From Betaproteobacteria bacterium (GTDB taxonomy: Bacteria; Pseudomonadota; Gammaproteobacteria; Burkholderiales; Ga0077523), in contig WGLR01000002.1 of assembly GCA_016125475.1 (NCBI GenBank), forward strand, positions 98,153 to 162,152: a DNA stretch of 64,000 nucleotides, written 5' to 3'. The first letter of the stretch is position 1; each line of letters begins with the position of its first letter. The position numbers and the translations under genes were made by a program. Under the pieces are notes generated by a model that was given only the letters and a program-made list of their open reading frames with translations, had not been told where the DNA came from and ran no database searches. Below are positions 47,903-56,182 of the stretch, one piece after another.

Positions 47903-48243
47903 TGGCCGAAAGGCCGATCCGTTACGAGGTTCTGCTCACCCAGGGCGCAGAGCAGGGCCTGGAGTCCATCCACCATTAAATCTCGGAGTTCGACAGCGTG
48001 GCCAATGCCGACCGCGTTCTCGACTGCCTCATGGAGGTGGTGGCGGGGCTCGCCCGGTTCCCTGAACGCGGGTCCCATCCCAGGGAACTCGCAGCACTCG
48101 GCATCACGGATTATCGCCAGACCGCGTTCAAACCCTACCGCGTGACCTATCGCGGCCTGGGCCGTCGGGTCGTCATCTACCTGATCGTCGATGGCCGCCG
48201 TGAGATGCATTCCGTGCTGGCACGTCGGCTTCTGGGCGCGTGA
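47902..48243 (+). pseudogene. ParE/RelE-type toxin gene broken by an in-frame TAA
   Basis: The reading frame begins at the ATG overlapping the antitoxin stop and encodes MAERPIRYEVLLTQGAEQGLESIHH, then TAA at 47977-47979. The same frame continues as ISEFDSVANADRVLDCL to GRREMHSVLARRLLGA and ends at 48243. The full 113-residue translation with one residue in place of the stop matches a ParE/RelE toxin, where Tyr is usual at that point (H-x-Y-I), so TAT or TAC became TAA. A GTG at 47998 with GGAG upstream could give an N-terminally truncated product, which would lack the first helix. Confidence 0.85.
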
Positions 48244-48297
48244 CCCGCAACGTCCTGCGCGAGTGCGCGTGAATGTGGGCGGGCCGTTGAAACGTGA

Positions 48298-48693
48298 TCA
48301 CCCGGCCGCAGGCACCCAGGGGCCCCGCACGATCACGGCCTCGTCGTCGCCCGGCCACGGTGGCATCGTCACACCCACCACGGCGAGCGGTGCGGCGGCA
48401 TCCGCGCGGAACTGGAAGTGCGTGCCGACGGGAATGGTCAGGCATGTCCCCGGGACGAGCGCGACGGTTTCCTCCGTGTCGCCCTGGCGGCGCCACATCT
48501 CGCCGGTGCCGCCGACCACGAACCAGATCTCGTCCACGGTGCGGTGCGTGACGGCGTGCGATACGTGATCGGCGGCCAGTTCGAAGTGCGCCATGCCGCC
48601 TCCGGGCAGACGCGCGAGCACACGGACGTCTGAGCCATCCGGCGCCACGCCGGTCCTTTCGGCAGGAAGCCGGATCGTCGAAAACTCATTCAT
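48298..48693 (-). CDS. Cupin-domain protein
   Basis: A 131-residue single cupin. GGGMAHFELAADHVSHAVTHRTVDEIWFVVGGTGEMW (about 31-67) carries motif 1 with H-x(3)-H and E, and GTCLTIPVGTHFQFR near 81-95 carries motif 2. Its start overlaps the end of the DUF2127 gene by eight bases, so the two are coupled. The ligand is unknown. Confidence 0.8.
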   Translation of the reverse strand: MNEFSTIRLPAERTGVAPDGSDVRVLARLPGGGMAHFELAADHVSHAVTHRTVDEIWFVVGGTGEMWRRQGDTEETVALVPGTCLTIPVGTHFQFRADAAAPLAVVGVTMPPWPGDDEAVIVRGPWVPAAG

Positions 48694-49174
48694 GCGGTCG
48701 ATTCCCCGAAGCAGGCGCCGCCGAAGACTGTCGGCGGTATCGCAGCGCCTGCAGCATCAGTGCGACGACGGCAATGTTCACGAGAAGTGCGCCGACCGGC
48801 AGCCAGGCGACGCGGTGGACGAGTTCGTAGAGTTCGAACGGGATGTAGATGCCGCCGCTGATCGCCGCGAACCACTCGGCCCAGCCCCGTTCACGCCAGA
48901 GACCGTAGGCTTCCACGAACCGGGCCGAGGCGTAGACGCCGCCGAGCACGGCGAGCAGCGCGAGGCGGGTGTCGGTCAGATGGCCCGCGAACTCGACGAA
49001 GATCCGGGGATAGCCCTTTGCGGGATTGAGGTGCAGGTGCCGCACGAGTTCCTCGGCGAAGCGCTGCACATCCTCGTGCACGAGGGAGAACAGGCCGAGG
49101 CCCGCCACGATGACGACGATGCCCTTCGCGGCTTCGAGAAGCGCCACGCCGCGCACGGTTCGCGAAATCTGCAT
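48686..49174 (-). CDS. DUF2127 membrane protein
   Basis: A 162-residue membrane protein with about four helices: GVALLEAAKGIVVIVAGLGLF near the N-terminus, TRLALLAVLGGVYASARFVEAYGLW in the middle, and VAWLPVGALLVNIAVVALMLQAL near the end. LLEAAKG and FVEAYGLWRERGWAEW are typical of DUF2127. The start at 49174 (ATG) is preferred to a GTG four codons upstream. No function is known. Confidence 0.78.
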   Translation of the reverse strand: MQISRTVRGVALLEAAKGIVVIVAGLGLFSLVHEDVQRFAEELVRHLHLNPAKGYPRIFVEFAGHLTDTRLALLAVLGGVYASARFVEAYGLWRERGWAEWFAAISGGIYIPFELYELVHRVAWLPVGALLVNIAVVALMLQALRYRRQSSAAPASGNRPHE

Positions 49175-49298
49175 GGATCGGAACACCCGCTCGGGTCGAG
49201 AGACGATGCACCGAGTTTAAGGAAACTCGCGCGACTTCGGCCATCGCCGATCCGCAGGTGTCGCACGCGTCCCGTCGAAGTCCGGCCCTGCGCCTGCG

Positions 49299-49706
49299 TC
49301 AGCCGGCCGCCGGGCCCTTGAGCTCCACGACGTTGCCCTCCGGATCGGTCACGTACAGCGACGGCCCTTCGCCCTCGGCCCCGTAACGCTGCGCGAGCGG
49401 GCCTGCCTCGACGCCGTGCGACGCGAGGTGGCGACGGATGTCGGTCTCGTCGAAGGGATCGACCCGGAAGCAGACGTGATCGAGGTTCCGGCCTTCCCTT
49501 CCCGGCGGGGCGCCCCCTGCGCGGCCGAGTTCACCGCTGACGGGCACGAGATCGACGAGGCACCGCCCGGCCCGCAGCTGCACGAGCCCGATGTCGTCCC
49601 GCCGGCGTTCGACGGTGCATCCGAGCACGCCGGCGTAGAAGGCCAGCATCGCATCCAGGTCGATGACGCGCAGCACGACGTGATCGATCTCGCGCAGTCT
49701 GATCAT
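49299..49706 (-). CDS. VOC-superfamily (glyoxalase-like) metalloprotein
   Basis: A 135-residue protein with two beta-alpha-beta-beta-beta repeats. Metal ligands fit: IDHVVLRV (His near 9), LDHVCFRV (His near 76) and NVVELKG (Glu near 129). This suggests an isomerase, dioxygenase or resistance protein. It is immediately downstream of a second VOC gene on the same strand. Confidence 0.85.
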   Translation of the reverse strand: MIRLREIDHVVLRVIDLDAMLAFYAGVLGCTVERRRDDIGLVQLRAGRCLVDLVPVSGELGRAGGAPPGREGRNLDHVCFRVDPFDETDIRRHLASHGVEAGPLAQRYGAEGEGPSLYVTDPEGNVVELKGPAAG

Positions 49707-49737
49707 GATGCCCTCGCTCCCGCGACTTCGTCGGAAA

Positions 49738-50145
49738 TCAGGCGCCGGCGGACCGTCCGGTCACCTCGCCCGGCCTCCCCGCGACTACCACGACGTAGCC
49801 GTCGGGGTCCCGGATCCAGAACTCCCGATGCTGCGCACTCGCATTGACGTGCAGCGGCTCGAGGACCTCGACCCCCTGCGCCATGGCGCGCGCGTGCGCG
49901 GCGTCCACGTCGGCCGTTTCGAACCACAGCAGGACGCCGTTGCCGCACGGTCCGGCGTCTTCCCGGCCGAGATGGGGATGGTCATGGGCATCCCACCGAT
50001 GCAGCTGCAGCACGAGATGGTCGCCGGAAAGGAGCCGCTCGTACTCCGCACCACCGTGACCACTCCGCAGGCCGAGCGCGCGCTGATACCACTCGCTGCT
50101 CACCTCGACGTCCTTCACCGCGATGAGTGGCTGGGGCGTCATCAC
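49738..50145 (-). CDS. VOC-superfamily protein, metal ligands absent
   Basis: A 135-residue VOC fold (VKDVEVSSEWYQRALGLRS near 10-28; FWIRDPDGYVVVVAGRPG near 109). The positions that bind metal in glyoxalases are Val and Val here, so it resembles bleomycin-resistance-type binding proteins rather than an enzyme. It lies 33 bases downstream of the acyl-CoA synthetase gene. Confidence 0.8.
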   Translation of the reverse strand: MMTPQPLIAVKDVEVSSEWYQRALGLRSGHGGAEYERLLSGDHLVLQLHRWDAHDHPHLGREDAGPCGNGVLLWFETADVDAAHARAMAQGVEVLEPLHVNASAQHREFWIRDPDGYVVVVAGRPGEVTGRSAGA

Positions 50146-50178
50146 GCGTGCGCGCCGGTCCTCGCAGGCATGTGCCCG

Positions 50179-51879
50179 CTACCCCTTCAAGCCGGGGAAG
50201 TCCTCCTCGAAGTACTCGCCGTCGCTGCGCGTGCCTGCGGAGCGGACTTCCGCCTCCGACGTGCGCAGCTGCACGCGCCGGATCTTTCCGGAGATGGTCT
50301 TCGGCAGCTCGGTCACGAACTCGATGCGGCGCACGCGCTTGTAGGGGGCGAGCTTCTGCCGCGAGAACGCGAACACGGATTCGGCGAGTTCGCGCGACGG
50401 CTTCGCGCCCGCGGCGAGGATCAGGAATGCCTTCGGCACCGCGAGCCGCACGGGATCGGGGCTCGGGATTACCGCGACCTCGGTGACCGCATCGTGCTCC
50501 ATGAGCACGCTCTCGAGCTCGAACGGGCTGATCCGGTAGTCCGACGCCTTGAACACGTCGTCCGCGCGACCCACGAACGTGATGTAGCCGTCGGCATCAC
50601 GCGCGGCCACGTCGCCCGTGTGATAGAAGCCGTCGCGCATCGCTTCCGCCGTCTTCTCCGCGCTGTCGACATAGCCCGCCATGAGTCCGGTCGGACGCGG
50701 ATCCAGATCGAGACAGACTTCGCCTTCCTCGGCAGGGCGGCCTTCCGGATCCATGAGCACGACGCGGAAACCCGGCAGCGGCCTGCCCATCGAACCCGGC
50801 TTGAGCGGCTGCCCGGGCGGGTTGCCGATCAGCGCGGACGTCTCCGTCTGGCCGTAGCCGTCCCGCAGCGTGAGGCCCCACGCTGAACGAACCCGCTCGA
50901 TGATCTCCGGATTCAGCGGCTCGCCGGCGCCGATGACCTCGCGCAGCTTCAGCCGGTCGCGACAGGCGGCGAGATCCTCCTGGATGAGCATCCGCCAGAC
51001 CGTCGGCGGCGCGCAGAGGCTCGTGACACCGTGACGCTCGAGCACGCCGAGCAGGCCCTTCGCGTTGAACCGCGCACTGTTGTGGATGAAGACGCACGCG
51101 CCGGCGTTCCAGGGCGCGAAGAAGCAGCTCCAGGCGTGCTTCGCCCAGCCGGGTGACGAGATGTTCAGGTGCACGTCGCCCGGCCGGAGGCCGAGCCAGT
51201 ACATCGTGGAGAGGTGCCCCACCGGGTAGCTCTGGTGGGTGTGCAGCACCATCTTGGGCTTGGCCGTGGTGCCCGACGTGAAATACAGCAGCATCGGGTC
51301 GGTCGCGAGCGTCATGCCGTCCGGCGCGAAACCGGTCGCCGCGCGGGCGCTGTCGTCGTAGGACTCCCAGCCCGACACGGCCGACCCCACCGCGATGCGC
51401 GTGTAGTCGCCCGCCACCTCGGCGAACTTGTCCGTGAGGGCGCTCGCCACGACCACGTGCCGCACCGCACCGCGACCCACACGGTCCCGCAGGTCGTCGG
51501 GCGTGAGCAGGGCCGTGGCCGGGATCACCACGGCACCGAGCTTGATCGATGCGAGCATGGTTTCCCACAGCGCGAGCTCGTTGCCGAGCATGAGCAGCAG
51601 GCGGTCACCGCGACGCACACCGAGTCCGCGCAGGTAGTTCGCGACCTGCGCGGAACGCGCGGACAGCTCGGCGAACGAGCGCTTCACCTCGCTGCCGTCC
51701 TCGCCGACGATCCAGAGACCGGGACCGGAATTGTCCCGCGCCATCGAGTCGAAGTGGTCGAGCGCCCAGTTGAACTCGGTCAGCTCGGGCCAGCGGAACG
51801 CCGCGACCGCGGCCGCCTGGTCGGTCCGCAGGTCGAGCAGGGTGTCGCGCGCCGCGCGAAAGGATGCAAGGGAAGACAT
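50179..51879 (-). CDS. AMP-forming acyl-CoA synthetase (medium-chain type)
   Basis: A 566-residue ANL-superfamily enzyme that activates a carboxylic acid through an acyl-adenylate. All core motifs are present: P-loop YFTSGTTAKPKM near 214, YGQTE near 355, the hinge with YHTGD and FVGRADDVFKASDYRISP near 440, and the catalytic Lys in PKTISGKIRR near 533. The DGYGQTETS and NISSPGWAKHAW segments resemble medium-chain or aromatic acyl-CoA synthetases. The ATG at 51879 gives a normal N-terminus. Confidence 0.92.
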   Translation of the reverse strand: MSSLASFRAARDTLLDLRTDQAAAVAAFRWPELTEFNWALDHFDSMARDNSGPGLWIVGEDGSEVKRSFAELSARSAQVANYLRGLGVRRGDRLLLMLGNELALWETMLASIKLGAVVIPATALLTPDDLRDRVGRGAVRHVVVASALTDKFAEVAGDYTRIAVGSAVSGWESYDDSARAATGFAPDGMTLATDPMLLYFTSGTTAKPKMVLHTHQSYPVGHLSTMYWLGLRPGDVHLNISSPGWAKHAWSCFFAPWNAGACVFIHNSARFNAKGLLGVLERHGVTSLCAPPTVWRMLIQEDLAACRDRLKLREVIGAGEPLNPEIIERVRSAWGLTLRDGYGQTETSALIGNPPGQPLKPGSMGRPLPGFRVVLMDPEGRPAEEGEVCLDLDPRPTGLMAGYVDSAEKTAEAMRDGFYHTGDVAARDADGYITFVGRADDVFKASDYRISPFELESVLMEHDAVTEVAVIPSPDPVRLAVPKAFLILAAGAKPSRELAESVFAFSRQKLAPYKRVRRIEFVTELPKTISGKIRRVQLRTSEAEVRSAGTRSDGEYFEEDFPGLKG

Positions 51880-52030
51880 GACCGGTGGCTCCTCGATGGC
51901 CTGCACGGACCGGAAACACGGAGCCACGAGCGTACCGCATCGCGACGCCCCCGCGTACCGGGTCGTGCCCCGCGCGATGCGGAAGCCGTCCCGTGCACCC
52001 GGAAAGCGTAAGCCTGCGGAAAGCGGCGCG

Positions 52031-52528
52031 CTACGCGTGGAATCCGTACGTGTGGAGATACAACGCGAGCGGCGTCACCGCGAGGACAACCGAGATCAGC
52101 CGGCTGATGTTCCCGGTCCGGATCAGGACGCTGCGTCGGGGATTGCCCGGGTCGTAGTACACGTCGACACCGCCGGTCTCGTCGAGGCCGACGCCGCGAA
52201 TCTGCCGGTCGAGAATGAACTTGATGTTGTGCGAGGCAACCGACCCCCACGGCGAGACACGCGCCCCGAAGTAATGGGTGCCGTCGACGTCGTATTCGTA
52301 CAGCGCGTTCGGCGGGTGGTCACGGTTTCCGCGCGTCAGCACCTTCACGCCGTAATTGCCGCTGCCGCCCTGGATGAGCTTGCCCTTCGTACTGGGCCAG
52401 CGATCGACGCGGAACTGGTGCACGAGCGAGTAGACGGACCCGAGGAACACGTAGACGGAGACGACGAGGAACACGGCCTGCACGTCCCCGTGAGCCGCCC
52501 TGCGAAAGACTTCGATGATCTGATCCAT
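52031..52528 (-). CDS. DUF3592 membrane protein
   Basis: A 165-residue protein with an N-terminal membrane helix (about 17-37), a beta-rich middle, the DUF3592 signature GVDVYYDPGNPRRSVL near 119-134 and a second C-terminal helix (about 142-162). The family function is unknown. Confidence 0.82.
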   Translation of the reverse strand: MDQIIEVFRRAAHGDVQAVFLVVSVYVFLGSVYSLVHQFRVDRWPSTKGKLIQGGSGNYGVKVLTRGNRDHPPNALYEYDVDGTHYFGARVSPWGSVASHNIKFILDRQIRGVGLDETGGVDVYYDPGNPRRSVLIRTGNISRLISVVLAVTPLALYLHTYGFHA

Positions 52529-52656
52529 GTGGTAAAGGTCGCTCTCGCCCGCTGAAAGCGCGCCATTCTGAGGTCAGGCGGTGCTCACGTACAGGGGGCC
52601 GCGCCCGGCCCGAACCTCGTCGGCCACCGCGCGCGACAGACACGCTCGGCCGACGA

Positions 52657-53055
52657 CTACTTCTCGGCGCCCGGGATCTCGACCTCGACCCGGATGCCGC
52701 TGCGCCGGACGCACTCGGCGTAGGCGATTTCGGGGTGCATCGCGCCGCGTGACCGCGCGAGGCAGTCACGCGCGGCGACGAGGTAAGGCTCGGGATCGAC
52801 CTTCGTCGGCGCGTAGCCGGCGGCCTGCATGCATTGGCCGAAATGCACCGAATCGTAGTAGACCGTGACCTCGACGTCCGTGACGCCGGCCCCCGACGGC
52901 ACCTGCACCTTCTCCCGGCGGATCGACTGGTCCATGCAGCGGGAGCTCGCCGAGAAATAGCGCTTCTCGGCCGCGTCGCGGCTTCCCCCGATCGTGGCCG
53001 TCGCACATCCCTGAAGGATCAGGACGAAGGCCACGCACAGAGCCCGGAACCGCAT
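52657..53055 (-). CDS. Small lipoprotein, uncharacterised
   Basis: A 132-residue protein. The signal peptide ends in LQGC (Cys at residue 17). The mature part contains four more Cys residues (RCMDQ, GQCMQ, RDCLA, AECVR), evenly enough spaced for two disulfides. GGAGGTG precedes the ATG by seven bases. No family was recognised. Confidence 0.72.
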   Translation of the reverse strand: MRFRALCVAFVLILQGCATATIGGSRDAAEKRYFSASSRCMDQSIRREKVQVPSGAGVTDVEVTVYYDSVHFGQCMQAAGYAPTKVDPEPYLVAARDCLARSRGAMHPEIAYAECVRRSGIRVEVEIPGAEK

Positions 53056-53135
53056 GACACACCTCCTCCCTCGAATTTTCGTTGCACGAACCGGCCTTCA
53101 TGGTGACGGACATTCGTGACCGGCACGTGTACCGG

Positions 53136-53390
53136 TCAGCTCCCGCAGCACCGTCCGGCGAGCTGGACGGGCGGACACTTCACCGATCCGAACGAACAGA
53201 AGACGCAGCAGTCACCGGGCCGCGGCCTCAGCTGCGCACCGCAGTGCGGGCAATCGTAGAACCAGATGCACGCGTCCGTCGGCATCGTCTCCTCCGCCGT
53301 ACCGCCGCACTCGGGGCACGTGATGACGGACTGCAGCACGGGCAGCGGCTCGGTCCCGCATCCCGGGTCCGGGTCGGAACTGGCACTCAT
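53136..53390 (-). CDS. GDCCVxC-domain cysteine-rich protein
   Basis: An 84-residue protein with 12 Cys residues. CPECG (25-29) and CPHCG (47-51) look like a zinc ribbon, followed by GDCCVFCSFGSVKCPP (59-74), the hallmark of the GDCCVxC family, some members of which are selenoproteins. Here all key positions are TGC/TGT codons, so it is the Cys form. It lies immediately downstream of a methyltransferase gene on the same strand. Metal or metalloid handling is a guess from the Cys content. Confidence 0.8.
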   Translation of the reverse strand: MSASSDPDPGCGTEPLPVLQSVITCPECGGTAEETMPTDACIWFYDCPHCGAQLRPRPGDCCVFCSFGSVKCPPVQLAGRCCGS

Positions 53391-53433
53391 GCCGGCCCCG
53401 CGGCACAGCGTGGGTCCGGGCCCGGTCGGCGCG

Positions 53434-54267
53434 TCACGCACGCCTCCGGCACAGCACCTCGATCGGATCGAGCCGGCCGTCGGCCAGCGCACGCGCCGTG
53501 TTCGCCATGGCCTCCCGGGCACGGCCGCCGTGGATCAGCATGACTGCGCGGTGCGGGGGCTTCTCGCCGCGCGCGACCAGCTCGCGCGAACGGGCGCCGA
53601 ACGCGAGCGCGGCCTCGCGCGTGCTGACCAGCCGCACCACCTCGAACCCTGCCTCTTCGAGACCTCGACGGGTCTGTTCGGGCGTGGAAAGGAAGCTCGT
53701 CTTCGCCGTGCTCGCCCAGGGGGTGGGATAGTCCGGGTCGTCGCCGTCGCCCTTCGCGATCTCGGACAGCACCAGCCACGCGCGCGGCTTCAGGCAGCGG
53801 TGCATCTCGCGATAGAAACCCGCCTTGTCCGCGACGTTCATCGAGACGTTCATCGAATAGGCGCCTTCGAAGTGGGCGTCGGGAAAGGGCATCGCGAGCG
53901 CGTCGCCGACGTGAAAGTCGACCTGCCGGTCCAGACCCAGCAGTTGCGTGAAGTGGCGCGCGACCTCGCAGAATTCGTCCGTGAGGTCGATCCCCGTCAC
54001 CCGGCACCCGAAACGGTGCGCGAAGAATCGCGCGGGTCCGCCGATGCCGCTGCCGACGTCGAGGATGTGATCGGTTGCGCGGGCCGGCATGAAGCCGGCG
54101 ATCTCCTCCGTGGCTTCGAGGCCCCGACCGTGAAACTGGTCGTACGGCGCCAGATCCGCCATCGTCGGAGCGCCGGGGTCCGCGCCGTCCTCGCGCAGCG
54201 CCGCATTCAGGCGGGCGAGGAGATCACCGCTCGTGTAGTGGGTCGAAACGTCGTCGTGCGTCGCCAT
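53434..54267 (-). CDS. Class I SAM-dependent methyltransferase (sarcosine/glycine methyltransferase-like)
   Basis: A 277-residue methyltransferase. Motif I DVGSGIGGPARFFA is near 70, GIDLTDEFCEVA is motif II near 91, and GDALAMPFPDAHFEGAYSMNVSMNVADK spans 117-144. THYTSGDLLARLNAAL and YDQFHGRGLEAT at the N-terminus match a family related to glycine and sarcosine N-methyltransferases, but the methyl acceptor is not known. The first 44 bases overlap the end of the upstream methyltransferase gene in another frame. Confidence 0.85.
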   Translation of the reverse strand: MATHDDVSTHYTSGDLLARLNAALREDGADPGAPTMADLAPYDQFHGRGLEATEEIAGFMPARATDHILDVGSGIGGPARFFAHRFGCRVTGIDLTDEFCEVARHFTQLLGLDRQVDFHVGDALAMPFPDAHFEGAYSMNVSMNVADKAGFYREMHRCLKPRAWLVLSEIAKGDGDDPDYPTPWASTAKTSFLSTPEQTRRGLEEAGFEVVRLVSTREAALAFGARSRELVARGEKPPHRAVMLIHGGRAREAMANTARALADGRLDPIEVLCRRRA

Positions 54268-55042
54268 CGGATGAAGTCCCGCTCATGGGCCGGTCGGACA
54301 CGATCGGCAAGGACCGGAGTTTACGGCGGTCGCCCGCGTGCGACGAGTCGTTCGCGGCCGTTTCCGTCGCGACGGGCAGCGATTCGAGCACCAGCACTTC
54401 CGAGGGCACACCGAACGGCGTGACCACGCGACGGTGCCGCACCTGCCAGCAGGCCGGATCGACGAACGCCTCCAGACGAACGGGCCGGCATCCGCCGACC
54501 AGTTCCGGACGCGCGCGAAACACGATTCGCCAGAGCGACGACACGATCCGGGAGAGCGGCGTCACGCCGGTGGTGAGGCTCACGAGGCAGAGCAGTCCCG
54601 GGCGTTTCAGGACGCGGCGCGCTTCCACCAGCACGGCCCGGATGTCTTCGGACGAAAGCAGATCCAGCACGTAGCACGAGACCACGCGGTCGACGGTGCG
54701 GTCGGGAACGGCAAACGCGATACGACCGTCCGAGCGCCAGACGCGCGCGCGTTCGCCGAATGCGGCAAGCCGCCTCGCAGCGAGGTCGGTCATCACGGGA
54801 CTCACGTCACAGCCCAGCCAGACCGCACGGGGCGGGAGATGGCCGGCGAGCAGACGCTCCGCGAGCCGGCCCGTGCCACAGCCGAACTCGAACACGCGCT
54901 CCGCGTCGCCGAACCCGGCGTGCGCGATCAGGTCGTCGAGCGCGGGATCTTCGTAGAACCCCTGTCCGTCCTGCCTGGCGCCGAACCGGTCGTAGAAGGC
55001 CCGTGCCCGGTCAACGGTCAGCACCCGGGACGCGTCACCCAC
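54224..55042 (-). CDS. Class I SAM-dependent methyltransferase
   Basis: A 272-residue protein with motif I VFEFGCGTGRLAERLL near 50, an acidic residue after strand beta-2 (WLGCDVSPVMTD near 76), and SCYVLDLLSSEDIRAVLVEARRVLKRPG near 122-150. The C-terminal 40 residues are basic and low in structure; they lie over the overlap with the next gene. The start is a GTG at 55042. The substrate is unknown. Confidence 0.82.
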   Translation of the reverse strand: MGDASRVLTVDRARAFYDRFGARQDGQGFYEDPALDDLIAHAGFGDAERVFEFGCGTGRLAERLLAGHLPPRAVWLGCDVSPVMTDLAARRLAAFGERARVWRSDGRIAFAVPDRTVDRVVSCYVLDLLSSEDIRAVLVEARRVLKRPGLLCLVSLTTGVTPLSRIVSSLWRIVFRARPELVGGCRPVRLEAFVDPACWQVRHRRVVTPFGVPSEVLVLESLPVATETAANDSSHAGDRRKLRSLPIVSDRPMSGTSSDGDARRRFDPLHER

Positions 55043-55081
55043 GCTACCGCCCTGGTGCCGCGACGCCCGGCCGATCCGGCG

Positions 55082-55615
55082 TCACGCTCCGCCCGTGTCC
55101 GCGGCCGTGTCGCCCGACACGCGCGTGACGGTGAGTGCGGGCGGACGCGCGAGCGTCTGGTAGACCACGCAGTAGCGCTCCGTGAGCCGCAGCAGTGTCG
55201 CGAGTTGGTCTTCCGGCGCGTCGGTGTCGAGCGTGAAGCGGAGCCGGATGTTCCGGAACCCCACGGGCGCTTCCTTCGAGACGCCGAGCGTGCCGCGGAA
55301 ATCGAGGTCCCCCTCGGCCTCGACGCGCGCGTCGCGCAGTTCGATGCCGAGCGCGGTGGCCACTGCGTTCAGCGTCACGCCCGCACACGCCACGAGCGCC
55401 TCGAGGAGCATGTCGCCCGAACACGCGGCGAGGCCCGTGCCCCCGGTGCCGGGATGCAGGCCGGCTTCCACGAGCGCCCTGCCCGTCTCGACCTTGCAGC
55501 TGACGTTCTCGCCGAGCCGCCCCCGGGCTCGCAGCGTGATCATCGCGGCGTCGGGGGATTCGCGATAGCGGTCCTTCAGCGGAGCCTGCAGCTGCCGCAA
55601 TTCGTCGGCGTTCAT
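55082..55615 (-). CDS. OsmC-family peroxidase-like protein
   Basis: A 177-residue protein. The two redox Cys residues of the family are visible: NVSCKVETGRALVEAG (Cys near 40) and LEALVACAGVTLNAVA (Cys near 80). OsmC/Ohr proteins reduce organic hydroperoxides. The beta-strand GDLDFRGTLGVSKEAPVGFRNIRLRF is typical of the general OsmC branch rather than Ohr. The ATG at 55615 is chosen over an upstream in-frame start. Confidence 0.85.
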   Translation of the reverse strand: MNADELRQLQAPLKDRYRESPDAAMITLRARGRLGENVSCKVETGRALVEAGLHPGTGGTGLAACSGDMLLEALVACAGVTLNAVATALGIELRDARVEAEGDLDFRGTLGVSKEAPVGFRNIRLRFTLDTDAPEDQLATLLRLTERYCVVYQTLARPPALTVTRVSGDTAADTGGA

Positions 55616-55682
55616 CCTCGTCTTCCTCCTGCGCATCCGGGTTGCTCACGATCGCGACACGGCACCGACGCGCCCCGCGCCG

Positions 55683-56153
55683 TCACGACTCCGGTTCCAG
55701 CACACGGACGAGTTCCGTGCGCCACGTCGCGGGATCGGGGCCGCTCTCGGGACCGGAGACGTAGGCCTCCCAGAAGCGGTCCTGCGCGGGCAGCGCGCGC
55801 GCTTCGATCCACCGCACGAATTCGCCCCACGCCTCGCCGAGCCCTTCGTACGGGCCACGGTAGGTCGTCCGGACTACCCGGGCTTCCGGCAGACGCCCCG
55901 GCCTGACTCGCCCGGCCGGAACGATCTCGCGTTCGACCGGAAAGCCGACTTCGAATTCGAACGTATCCGTCGGACGACGGTGATGGAAGGAGAAGAGGGG
56001 GCCCGCGGGCGCGAGCCCCTGTGCCAGGATGGCGGCGTGCACTTCCGCGATCGCGGCGTCCATCACCGTCGCGATCTCTGCGCGGGTCGTCACGAGCGGG
56101 ATTACGGCTGTCGTCCGGCTGGCCGTGCGGACGATCTCGGGTGGTTCGATCAT
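55683..56153 (-). CDS. GyrI-like small-molecule-binding protein
   Basis: A 156-residue single-domain protein with the GyrI/AraC-effector-binding pattern: TAVIPLVTTRAEIATVMDAAIAEVHAAI (about 15-42), GPLFSFHHRRPTDTFEFEVGFPV near 49-71, and TTYRGPYEGLGEAWGEFVRWIE near 94-115. The acidic Glu in the second half is conserved. It has no DNA-binding domain, so it is probably a stand-alone ligand binder. Confidence 0.78.
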   Translation of the reverse strand: MIEPPEIVRTASRTTAVIPLVTTRAEIATVMDAAIAEVHAAILAQGLAPAGPLFSFHHRRPTDTFEFEVGFPVEREIVPAGRVRPGRLPEARVVRTTYRGPYEGLGEAWGEFVRWIEARALPAQDRFWEAYVSGPESGPDPATWRTELVRVLEPES

Positions 56154-56182
56154 GGGCTCTCCCAGGGAGTCGGCGCGTTCCG

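Noticed and set aside
47977..47979. Programmed readthrough or selenocysteine at the internal stop of the toxin gene
   Set aside because: The codon is TAA, not TGA, with no recoding signal, and a Tyr codon is expected at this place. A nonsense mutation is simpler.
53136..53390. Selenocysteine in the GDCCVxC protein
   Set aside because: The key codons are TGC or TGT; there is no in-frame TGA before the terminal stop.
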